A DNA stretch of 11,469 bases from Ignavibacteria bacterium (GTDB lineage: Bacteria > Bacteroidota > Ignavibacteria > Ignavibacteriales > Melioribacteraceae). Location: contig DSBF01000492.1 in assembly GCA_011049495.1 (NCBI GenBank), forward strand, positions 1 through 11,469. Direction: 5' to 3'. Positions within the stretch are counted from its first letter, which is position 1. Every line of letters begins with the position of its first letter. Under the pieces are notes generated by a model. It ran no database searches. It saw only the letters and a list, made by a program, of their open reading frames with translations, and was not told the origin of the DNA. Position numbers and translations under genes: made by a program. Below are positions 1 through 6,530 of the stretch, one piece after another.

Positions 1-365
1 AAAAACAGTATGATTCCCAAAATAAAAGTAATTAAAGATAGTATTAACAAAACAACAACACTTGATGAAGAATTTTGAAGAAGCTGCACATAACAAAAAA
101 TTGCACTAATGAGGGGAATTATTCCCAAGGCAAACACAACACTTTTATTCATTGCTGCAATATTTACAAGATCACGAACAATTTTGAAGTATTTGCTATT
201 GCTTTCTTTTATACTTTTTCTCTTTAGAAATACAGAGAATAAAGATGTTCCAATTAATACCACAAGGTAAGGAACAAACAGCGTAAATGTTAAAATCAAC
301 AAATACTTTAATAGTACTAAATGTTCGTGAGACTGCGGAAGTGCAATACTGTCTAAAAAATCCAT
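1..365 (-). CDS. Unrecognised multi-pass membrane protein, N-terminal part (cut by the left edge)
   Basis: An ATG at 363-365 opens a frame that runs without a stop for 121 codons to the left edge, so only the N-terminus is present. The product begins MDFLDSIALPQSHEH and has a hydrophobic segment at about residues 18-42. A basic loop follows (KRKSIKESNSKYFK). Further hydrophobic segments lie at about 75-92 and 100-121. No heme-binding CXXCH or other cofactor motif is visible in this part. The start is well supported: AAGGAA lies 7 nt upstream and the gap to the ctaB stop is 11 nt, which makes it the next gene of the operon. I do not recognise the family with confidence. The position after oxidase and heme O synthase genes suggests a respiratory or assembly role, for example the membrane part of a larger cytochrome, but this is a guess. 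Confidence 0.75.
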   Translation of the reverse strand, partial: MDFLDSIALPQSHEHLVLLKYLLILTFTLFVPYLVVLIGTSLFSVFLKRKSIKESNSKYFKIVRDLVNIAAMNKSVVFALGIIPLISAIFCYVQLLQNSSSSVVVLLILSLITFILGIILF

Positions 366-372
366 ATGCAAA

Positions 373-378
373 TTCCTT
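373..378 (-). promoter_or_regulatory. Ribosome binding site of the left-edge membrane protein gene
   Basis: AAGGAA on the minus strand, 7 nt before the ATG at 363-365. It overlaps the TAA stop of ctaB. It is the main support for the start of a gene that has no stop inside the window. Confidence 0.65.
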
Positions 379-1270
379 ACAAATTTCTAAAAATTAATTT
401 ATCAACAGAGATAATAAAAACAACAATCAATACGTAAATATTTATTAAGTAAAAAGCTTTACGAAATACAATTTTATTAAGATGATCCTTTATAACATTT
501 TGCGATTTATAAACTAACCATAAACCGGCAGCGAGTAATAACAAAATTGAAACTAAATTGGCAGAAAAACTGAATAACGGAATTAATAAACTGCTGATAG
601 CAAGAGCAACAATCCAGATATATGTTATTCTGCTTAGTTGTTCTTCCGAGAATACTTTTGTTAGTGTCGGGAACCCGGCTTTTTCATAATCACTTCCGAA
701 TAACAAAAGAAGCAGCCAAAAATGGGGTATCTGCCAAATAAAGAAAAACAAAGCTAAAGCCATCGCATGCGGTGCCCAAATATAACCACCGGCAGCAACC
801 CATCCGATAACCGGTGGTATTGCTCCAACCAGCGAACCGGGAACTACAGCCAATGCAAATTTCCTTTTCATAGGAGTATAAAATATATTATACCAGAAAA
901 GAGTAACCCAGCCAAGTATTAAAGCAAGATAGCTGGATGAAAAATAGATTAACACGCTTCCAATAATTATAAGAACAAATGAAAATATTAAAGCAGCTTT
1001 TGTACTTACACTTCCCGAAACAAGCGGACGATTTTTTGTTCTGTCCATTATTGCATCGGTTGTGCGTTCTTGATAATGATTTAACGCGGATGAACCGCAC
1101 GCCAAAATAAAAATTCCAAAAGAAACAGGAAATATTTTTAGTGTAATTTCTTCGGCAAATTGAATGAAACCTACTGCCGTTGATACTGCAACAAAAATTG
1201 TAATTCTAATTTTGGCTAATTCAAGAAACGGAGAAATTTTATTATAGACCGTTTCTAATTTCTTTTTCAA
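377..1270 (-). CDS. ctaB: Protoheme IX farnesyltransferase (heme O synthase)
   Basis: A UbiA-family integral membrane prenyltransferase that adds a farnesyl group to heme b to give heme O, the precursor of the heme A used by the oxidase encoded just upstream. The 297-residue length and about 8-9 membrane segments are normal. The polyprenyl-diphosphate/Mg binding loop is visible at about residues 64-85 (N64, E68, D72, D76 and the run RTKNRPLVSG). A Glu stands where many members have the first Asp. A second conserved loop contains DYEKAGFPTL. The start is TTG at 1268-1270, in a TTGA overlap of 4 nt with the coxB stop. No other in-frame start lies between the upstream in-frame TGA (1289-1291) and this codon, and the next internal ATG would remove the active-site loop. 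No heme A synthase (ctaA) gene is recognised in the window. Also named cyoE. Confidence 0.93.
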   Translation of the reverse strand: MKKKLETVYNKISPFLELAKIRITIFVAVSTAVGFIQFAEEITLKIFPVSFGIFILACGSSALNHYQERTTDAIMDRTKNRPLVSGSVSTKAALIFSFVLIIIGSVLIYFSSSYLALILGWVTLFWYNIFYTPMKRKFALAVVPGSLVGAIPPVIGWVAAGGYIWAPHAMALALFFFIWQIPHFWLLLLLFGSDYEKAGFPTLTKVFSEEQLSRITYIWIVALAISSLLIPLFSFSANLVSILLLLAAGLWLVYKSQNVIKDHLNKIVFRKAFYLINIYVLIVVFIISVDKLIFRNL

Positions 1271-2223
1271 TTTATACTCATAATACTCTCAACAACTTTA
1301 TCGAGTTCTTCTTCGTTCAAATTATATGTCTGTGTCGGCATCATACCAAAAGCAAAACCTTTTACTATATCTGCATTAGGATACAGAATTGATCTTCTTA
1401 TGTATTCTTCATCGACTATAACTTCTCTTTCTACTCCATCGGTTAATACAATTCTTTTTGTCCCAACTATTCCTTTGAATGAAGGGGCTAATTTTTCCGA
1501 ACCGTCAATTGTATGACAGGTCATGCATCCTTTTTCTTGTAAAAGATTTATACTGGGGATTTCAAATTTTGCCATTGCAACTTCTTCTTGAGTTTCAGAT
1601 ATATCTTCGGAATCATTATACCATTTCTCAAAATTTTTTTCATCCATTACAATTACCGCAGTATACATCATTGAATGTTTCAAACCGCAATACTCGGCAC
1701 ATGCAATATCATACCTCCCTTCGACTTGAGCTGCGAAGGATAAGTAAGTGGTTCTTCCTGCTATAACATCTTCTTTAATTCTAAATGCCGGAATAAATAA
1801 AGAATGATTAACATCAGCAGATTCCATGATTAATTTTATCGGTTTGCCAACCGGAATGTATAATGAATCTGTTTTTTTACCGTTTGGATAATTAAAATCC
1901 CACGACCACATTCTTGCAGTAACATTTATTTGAAATGCATCTTCGGGAATGTATCTAATCTGGCTGAAACCGAGGTAACCATAATAGAACATTGCCAGCA
2001 CAAGTATTGTTGGAATACCGATCCAAATAACTTCAAGCAAAAGATTACCGTGTATGTCAACCGGTTTGTGCCCTTTTTTCCGATGATACTTAAATACAAA
2101 AAATATCATAGTTGCTGTAACACCGATTAGAAGTACAACCGAAATCGCAACAATAAATAACATTACATTATCAACTGTCTCGGTAGTAGAAGCCGGAGCG
2201 TAACCGGTAAAAAATCCTAACAT
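1267..2223 (-). CDS. coxB: Cytochrome c oxidase subunit II with fused cytochrome c domain (caa3 type)
   Basis: Receives electrons from the ACIII side and passes them via the binuclear CuA centre to subunit I. Two N-terminal membrane hairpin helices lie at about residues 20-46 and 62-84, followed by the periplasmic cupredoxin domain. The CuA ligands are all present: H140, C175, E177 (backbone carbonyl), C179, H183 and M186, in the motif CAEYCGLKHSMM. Before it is the aromatic patch MWSWDF. A C-terminal monoheme cytochrome c domain follows, with CMTCH at 233-237 and a likely axial Met at 294 or 295 (GMMPTQ), which makes this a caa3-type enzyme. I prefer the ATG at 2221-2223 (318 residues) over an upstream GTG (2233-2235), because a strong Shine-Dalgarno sequence overlaps that GTG. 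The gene follows the subunit IV gene by 8 nt and overlaps ctaB by 4 nt. Also called ctaC. Confidence 0.96.
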   Translation of the reverse strand: MLGFFTGYAPASTTETVDNVMLFIVAISVVLLIGVTATMIFFVFKYHRKKGHKPVDIHGNLLLEVIWIGIPTILVLAMFYYGYLGFSQIRYIPEDAFQINVTARMWSWDFNYPNGKKTDSLYIPVGKPIKLIMESADVNHSLFIPAFRIKEDVIAGRTTYLSFAAQVEGRYDIACAEYCGLKHSMMYTAVIVMDEKNFEKWYNDSEDISETQEEVAMAKFEIPSINLLQEKGCMTCHTIDGSEKLAPSFKGIVGTKRIVLTDGVEREVIVDEEYIRRSILYPNADIVKGFAFGMMPTQTYNLNEEELDKVVESIMSIN

Positions 2224-2229
2224 TATCAA

Positions 2230-2236
2230 CCTCACC
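2230..2236 (-). promoter_or_regulatory. Ribosome binding site deciding the coxB start
   Basis: GGTGAGG on the minus strand, 6 nt before the ATG at 2221-2223. It covers the alternative GTG start at 2233-2235, which is therefore unlikely to be used. Confidence 0.65.
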
Positions 2237-2528
2237 TATAAAAAACATCAAAGAAAGTTAATATGAAAATTACCAAGAGGGTTGTTCCGCTTAAAAGTAA
2301 GAATACTTTGAAGATCGGTTCCTCGAATTTTATATGCATAAAATAATTTATCACAAGTGCAGATTTAACTGCGGCAATAAACAAAGCAATTGGCAATGCA
2401 AGCTTACCAAAATCAACACCGGCAACGGTGACGGTTATTGATGTTAGCGCAATTAATGCCAACCAAACTAAAACGTATATTCCATAACCATGAGAATGTG
2501 TTTTATGTTCTGTATTTACGTGTTCCAT
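2232..2528 (-). CDS. Cytochrome c oxidase subunit IV, small prokaryotic type
   Basis: A 98-residue, three-helix membrane protein with hydrophobic segments at about residues 15-36, 42-62 and 68-92. The N-terminus is short and His-rich (HVNTEHKTHSHGYG). The second-helix region SALVINYFMHIKF matches the conserved core of the prokaryotic COX4 family (AVKA..V..YFMHL), a structural or assembly subunit of heme-copper oxidases with no cofactor of its own. Position between subunits III and II supports the call. The ATG at 2526-2528 is preferred over a TTG one codon upstream, because GAGG ends 5 nt before the ATG and only 2 nt before the TTG. It lies 7 nt after ctaE. The names ctaF and coxD are used inconsistently for such genes, so I give no symbol. 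Confidence 0.88.
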   Translation of the reverse strand: MEHVNTEHKTHSHGYGIYVLVWLALIALTSITVTVAGVDFGKLALPIALFIAAVKSALVINYFMHIKFEEPIFKVFLLLSGTTLLVIFILTFFDVFYR

Positions 2529-2533
2529 CAATA

Positions 2534-2537
2534 CCTC
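2534..2537 (-). promoter_or_regulatory. Ribosome binding site deciding the subunit IV start
   Basis: GAGG on the minus strand, overlapping the ctaE TGA stop and placed 5 nt before the ATG at 2526-2528. The spacing rules against the adjacent TTG as start. Confidence 0.55.
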
Positions 2538-3159
2538 AATGAATTAAATAGAATAATGGGAAAAGGAATATCCAAATAAGATCTACTAAGTGCCAATACA
2601 ATCCGCCGTTTTCCAGTTTAACATAATTATCATGAACAATTTTGTTCTTATATACGAATACCATTAAGACTGCTATTATAATTACACCAATAATAACGTG
2701 AAATGCATGCAAACCTGTCATAACAAAATATAAACCGAAGAAAAGTATTTCACCGTTTTGCCTGTTCAATAATTCTTCGGAGCCGGGATATATACCATGA
2801 CTGAATTTTGCAGACCATTCGAAATACTTCACAACCATAAATATTAATGCAAAACCAATTGTGGAAGCTAAATAAAATAATGAGAGGTTCTTTTTATTTT
2901 TTTGAATGGCAACTATGGCAAGAACCATTGTAAGTGAACTTGTCAATAATACAATAGTATTGAAAGTACCCAGACCTGTATTTAATTCTAACGCCGCTAA
3001 CTTAAAAAGATCAGAAAACTGAAATCTATATACAGCGTAAACCAAGAACATCCCTCCGAAAAGAAGAACTTCAGTAAACAGAAAAACCCACATACCAAGT
3101 TTTGCGCCAAGGTCATCTCTATGTAACTGATTCACAACTGCGCCGTTACTTTGACTCAT
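2536..3159 (-). CDS. ctaE: Cytochrome c oxidase subunit III
   Basis: A 207-residue integral membrane protein with five hydrophobic segments, as expected for the short bacterial COX3 form that lacks the first two helices of the seven-helix version. Family hallmarks are visible: GMWVFLFTEVLLFGG near residue 22, GLYFVMTGLHAFHVIIG in the middle, and WHLVDLIWIFLFPLFYL at the C-terminus. Subunit III carries no redox cofactor and stabilises subunit I and proton uptake. The ATG lies inside the end of ctaD, overlapping it by 14 nt, and AAGGAG sits 7 nt upstream within the ctaD coding sequence. That arrangement suggests translational coupling of subunits I and III. No anomaly was seen. Confidence 0.95.
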   Translation of the reverse strand: MSQSNGAVVNQLHRDDLGAKLGMWVFLFTEVLLFGGMFLVYAVYRFQFSDLFKLAALELNTGLGTFNTIVLLTSSLTMVLAIVAIQKNKKNLSLFYLASTIGFALIFMVVKYFEWSAKFSHGIYPGSEELLNRQNGEILFFGLYFVMTGLHAFHVIIGVIIIAVLMVFVYKNKIVHDNYVKLENGGLYWHLVDLIWIFLFPLFYLIH

Positions 3160-4792
3160 AATCTAACTCCTTAAGCTGGCTAAAGTCATAAGGTTCATGA
3201 TTAACTGTAATCTCTCTATCAAAATTTAACAGCGGAGGTGGTGAAGAAGTCTGCCATTCCAAAGTAACGCCTCCCCACGGATTGTTATGAGCTTTCTTTC
3301 CTTTTTTAATTGCCAAATACAAATTCAAAAAAATGGAAACTAAAGTTGCAAACATTATCCATGAACCAATAGTCGACAACATTTGTAAATCAGCAAATTC
3401 AGGCAGATAGTCATAATATCTTCTCGGCATTCCTTGGTAACCCATTATGAATTTTGGGAAGTACAAAACGTTAAAAGCAATTATATAAAACAACGCATTG
3501 ATGTTCGCCCATTTTATATTATACATTTTGCCGAACATCTTTGGGAACCAATAATACAATGCAGCAAAAACAATTGTGCCGGTACCTCCGAACATAACGT
3601 AATGAAAGTGAGAAACAACGAAGTATGTATCATGAACGTGAATATCAGCCGTAATACTTCCAAGTACCAATCCCGTTAATCCGCCTATTGAGAAAAGAAA
3701 GACAAAGGACATAACCCATAAAAACGGCGGTTTGGGATCAATACTTCCTTTATACATTGTTGCAACCCAGTTAAAAACTTTAACACCACTCGGAAGCGCA
3801 ACTATATATGTTAATAAAGAAAATATTACTCTTGATGTATCACTCATGCCGCTTGTAAACATGTGATGTGCCCATACCAGATAACCGACAAAAGCAATTG
3901 CCAGACTTGACATTGCAATAGGTGTATATCCAAATATTGTTCTTCTTGAAAAAGTTGGAATTATTTCCGAGACAACTCCCATTGCAGGCAGAATCATAAT
4001 ATAGACTGCAGGATGCGAGTAAATCCAAAATAGATGCTGAAATAAAATAGGGTCTCCTCCTAATGCGGGATCGAAAATGCCAACACCGAATGATCTTTCA
4101 ATTATTACCAATAAAATTGTAATACCAACAACCGGTGTAGCAATAACTTGTATCCATGCGGTAGCATATATTGACCAACCAAATAGAGGCATTCTGAAGA
4201 AATTCATGCCGGGAGCGCGCATTCTATGAATTGTAACAATAAAGTTAAGACCGGTTAGTATTGATGAAAATCCTAATACAAAAGCCGCAAATAATGGTAA
4301 GGACACACTCGTTGTTGTTCTAACGCTGTAAGGCACATAAAATGTCCAACCTGTATCGATAGGACCGCCTTGCATAAATAAAGATAGAATTACAAGCACA
4401 CTTCCGATGAGATAAATCCAGTACGAGAGTAAATTCAATCTTGGGAAAGCAACGTCTTTAGCTCCTAATTGAAGAGGAAGAAAAAAGTTGCCAAATATTG
4501 CAGGAATACCCGGAATAATAAAAAGGAAAATCATTATAACGCCGTGAAGCGTAAACAATGTATTATATTCCTGTGCTCCCATAATCGTTTCACCGGGTGC
4601 CATCAACTCTAATCGCATCAGTACACCAAAGAGCGCCCCTACAAAAAAGAAAGCGGTAATCGTAACCAAATACATCAAACCAATTCTTTTATGATCGGTA
4701 CTAAAAAGCCAGGAAGTGATTCCTGTACTTTTCTTTGTAGTACCTTCTTCATAAAATGATTTGGCGGCTACATGAGCATTTCCGTCAGCCAT
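3146..4792 (-). CDS. ctaD: Cytochrome c oxidase subunit I, heme-copper A2 (YSHP) type
   Basis: The catalytic subunit: it reduces O2 to water at heme a3/CuB and pumps protons. It is 548 residues long with about 12 membrane helices. Ligands seen are H83 and H397 (heme a), H395 (heme a3), and H260, H309 and H310 (CuB). Y264 can form the His-Tyr crosslink in HPAVY. The D-channel entrance residues D113 and N120 (DVAFPRLN) and K-channel K338 are present. Instead of the Glu of A1 enzymes (GHPEVY) it has YSHPAVY at 258-264, the A2 signature in which the Tyr-Ser pair takes the place of Glu. An AAGGAG site lies 10 nt before the ATG, and the gap from the remains of the SCO gene is 15 nt. The last codons overlap ctaE. 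All essential residues are intact. Confidence 0.97.
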   Translation of the reverse strand: MADGNAHVAAKSFYEEGTTKKSTGITSWLFSTDHKRIGLMYLVTITAFFFVGALFGVLMRLELMAPGETIMGAQEYNTLFTLHGVIMIFLFIIPGIPAIFGNFFLPLQLGAKDVAFPRLNLLSYWIYLIGSVLVILSLFMQGGPIDTGWTFYVPYSVRTTTSVSLPLFAAFVLGFSSILTGLNFIVTIHRMRAPGMNFFRMPLFGWSIYATAWIQVIATPVVGITILLVIIERSFGVGIFDPALGGDPILFQHLFWIYSHPAVYIMILPAMGVVSEIIPTFSRRTIFGYTPIAMSSLAIAFVGYLVWAHHMFTSGMSDTSRVIFSLLTYIVALPSGVKVFNWVATMYKGSIDPKPPFLWVMSFVFLFSIGGLTGLVLGSITADIHVHDTYFVVSHFHYVMFGGTGTIVFAALYYWFPKMFGKMYNIKWANINALFYIIAFNVLYFPKFIMGYQGMPRRYYDYLPEFADLQMLSTIGSWIMFATLVSIFLNLYLAIKKGKKAHNNPWGGVTLEWQTSSPPPLLNFDREITVNHEPYDFSQLKELDYESK

Positions 4793-4802
4793 TTATTTAA
4801 AA

Positions 4803-4808
4803 CTCCTT
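4803..4808 (-). promoter_or_regulatory. Ribosome binding site of ctaD
   Basis: AAGGAG on the minus strand, 10 nt before the ctaD ATG at 4790-4792. It gives ctaD its own initiation signal, so its translation need not depend on ribosomes completing the broken SCO gene upstream. Confidence 0.6.
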
Positions 4809-5574
4809 TAATTCTTAGAATTTTTTCGTCTTTTTACTAAAAGAACAGTTAAGAAAACACCTATAATAATCATCATAACCGAACCGATGATTCGTGTTAT
4901 ATTAGTGTATAACTTCTTCCTTCGGGATCGTAACTAAAACAAAACTGCAAAACTTTAGCAACAGTTGGATTGGTTTTTCCGCTGCCGGCATCAAGTAATG
5001 CCATTTTAACATCGAACGGGTTATAAGTTGAACCAAAGATATATCTTGAAATTTTTCCTTCCGGAGACACTGCTATTCAAGCTCCGGCATGAAGAAAATC
5101 ATCTTGAGTCGGTTTGTAATAAAATCCAACTGCTTCGGTTACTTTAGAAATATTTAATGAATCGCCTGTTAAAAAAGTCCAAGCTTCATCCGGAAAATTT
5201 CTTCTAATACTATTAAAATAATTTCGTTTCCACTTTTCGGCAATTTCCGGTGTTTCACGGGGATCAAAACTTATTGTAATAACATTAAAATCTTGCAGCG
5301 GTTCAAGTTGAACTTTATCAACTACCCACGAGAGCTCGGTAAGAAGCGGACTGCAAATTCCGGGACATTCATAATAAACTAAAGCTAATAAAAACGGTTT
5401 ATCAATAATATCTTTTAAAGAAACCGTATCTCCTTTGGATGTTTGAAAAACTGCATCCATCGGGATATAATTACCAAGTTTTTCATCAATGCCGACTTCA
5501 ATTTCATTTGCCGATATTGATGAAGAACTGAGAATAAAAATGAGAAGAAAAAATAAACTCTTTTGAAATTTCAT
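4808..5574 (-). pseudogene. SCO1/SenC-type copper chaperone gene, broken by an internal TGA and a frameshift
   Basis: SCO proteins are membrane-tethered thioredoxin-fold copper chaperones that help build the CuA site of oxidase subunit II. The ATG at 5572-5574 opens a 165-codon frame with a signal peptide (about residues 1-22), the copper motif CPGIC (C70, C74) and the third ligand H162 in FLHAG. It then stops at TGA (5077-5079). Beyond this TGA the same frame continues for 58 codons of typical SCO sequence (SPEGKISRYIFG, NPFDVKMALL, LQFCFSYDPEG), ending in TAA at 4897-4899. From about 4903 a second frame carries NITRIIGSV, a membrane helix and a basic tail, ending in TAA at 4808-4810. Restoring one base near 4904 and reading through the TGA gives about 255 residues, a normal length for a C-terminally anchored SCO. 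The upstream overlap is TAATG, 1 nt. Either a true pseudogene or two sequence errors. Confidence 0.85.
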
Positions 5575-6515
5575 TATGCTCTTGCTGTCCCTAAAACATT
5601 TTTCAAATAATTATATAAATACTGCCATTGATTTCGATCTAATAAATTAACTTCAGCGCTAAATCCTAATTCTATAAAATTGACATTAACAACTAGTATG
5701 AATTCGTCTAAACTAAGTTTGTTGAAATCAACTTCAATAAAAGAAGAAAATATCCTATACTTATTAACTGCCGTTTTGTTAAATACATCAACTCCTTGAA
5801 TTGAAGGATGATTGTTAGCATACGCAATTAAATTTGCAATTCTCTTCGAATGAGATTTTTCATTTACTAATTGAGTAAATGCCATCTCAACAGTAATTTG
5901 GTCGGAAGTAGCTCTTCCTTCCGATAATTTATAAGTCATTTCTAATTCTTGAACTTGCTCATCGGTAACAGCCGGATAATCAGCAAAAGTTCTGATATAC
6001 TGAATCATTGCAATACGATCAGCAGGAGGTAAAAACTCATAAGCAACCATACCTGTTTGGGGAATTCCTTCCTCAAGTGTTTTATATAATGCAGGAAAAT
6101 CTACACCGTTTTTCCATCCATCTAATTTCGTTAAATTTCTTGCCGGAGGATTCAAAGCCACACCGGCAACTCCATCACCCAATCCGGTTTCTCCGTGGCA
6201 AGATGAGCAATTATTTTTATAAAGGTCTTTACCCTTGTTAATTAAATCATCGGTTGGATTTGTAATTGTAGAAACATCAACAGCAGGCATTACCGAACCA
6301 CTTTTTACTTCAAGAGTTCGTTTTACTTCATCTTTTACCGGTCCTTTAGCAGGAAGAGTATTAACATTGATAGTGTTGAGATTATTCACATAATAAATTC
6401 CGACAATCAATATTATCAAAAAGAAATAAACAAACACCCAGCCGAACAATCTTTTTGTTTTTTTGATTAACGATTTAAAGTCTATTTCAGGTTCATATTT
6501 TTTGTTCTGTTCCAT
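5574..6515 (-). CDS. Membrane-anchored monoheme cytochrome c with an extra C-terminal domain
   Basis: A 313-residue protein with a basic cytoplasmic N-terminus and one membrane anchor at about residues 24-44. A periplasmic class I cytochrome c domain spans about 88-178. The heme motif CSSCH is at 103-107, and the likely axial ligand is M156 in PQTGMVAY. The C-terminal ~115 residues (about 195-313) have no Cys and no second heme motif. They look soluble with mixed helix and strand character, and I recognise no family. It lies between ACIII and the oxidase, 15 nt after actF and overlapping the SCO gene by 1 nt (TAATG). A role as electron carrier between ActE and the subunit II cytochrome domain is plausible. 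Another possibility is a separate ACIII-associated cytochrome subunit. The cytochrome call is firm; the exact role is inferred. Confidence 0.88.
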   Translation of the reverse strand: MEQNKKYEPEIDFKSLIKKTKRLFGWVFVYFFLIILIVGIYYVNNLNTINVNTLPAKGPVKDEVKRTLEVKSGSVMPAVDVSTITNPTDDLINKGKDLYKNNCSSCHGETGLGDGVAGVALNPPARNLTKLDGWKNGVDFPALYKTLEEGIPQTGMVAYEFLPPADRIAMIQYIRTFADYPAVTDEQVQELEMTYKLSEGRATSDQITVEMAFTQLVNEKSHSKRIANLIAYANNHPSIQGVDVFNKTAVNKYRIFSSFIEVDFNKLSLDEFILVVNVNFIELGFSAEVNLLDRNQWQYLYNYLKNVLGTARA

Positions 6516-6530
6516 TTCCGATTTTCCAAA

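Noticed and set aside
1479..2130. Plus-strand open frames of 66 and 95 codons opposite coxB.
   Set aside because: They lie wholly inside a well-supported conserved gene, have no recognisable protein features, and are antisense shadows.
2221..2235. GTG start of coxB at 2233-2235, adding four residues.
   Set aside because: The Shine-Dalgarno sequence GGTGAGG overlaps this GTG and is well spaced for the ATG at 2221-2223.
3840..4028. Minus-strand 62-codon frame inside ctaD in another frame.
   Set aside because: It overlaps the invariant catalytic region of subunit I and has no independent support.
4897..4910. Programmed ribosomal frameshift linking the SCO body to its membrane anchor.
   Set aside because: There is no slippery heptamer or other clear shift signal at the junction, and the upstream in-frame TGA would already block most ribosomes. 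A one-base deletion explains the change.
4793..4910. A separate small membrane protein between SCO and ctaD.
   Set aside because: The hydrophobic frame NITRIIGSV onward matches the usual C-terminal anchor of SCO proteins and needs only one base to rejoin it, so it is part of the broken SCO gene.
5077..5079. TGA in the SCO gene as a selenocysteine codon.
   Set aside because: I know of no selenocysteine at this position in SCO proteins, I saw no convincing stem-loop directly after it, and a second lesion follows in the same gene, so decay or sequence error is simpler.
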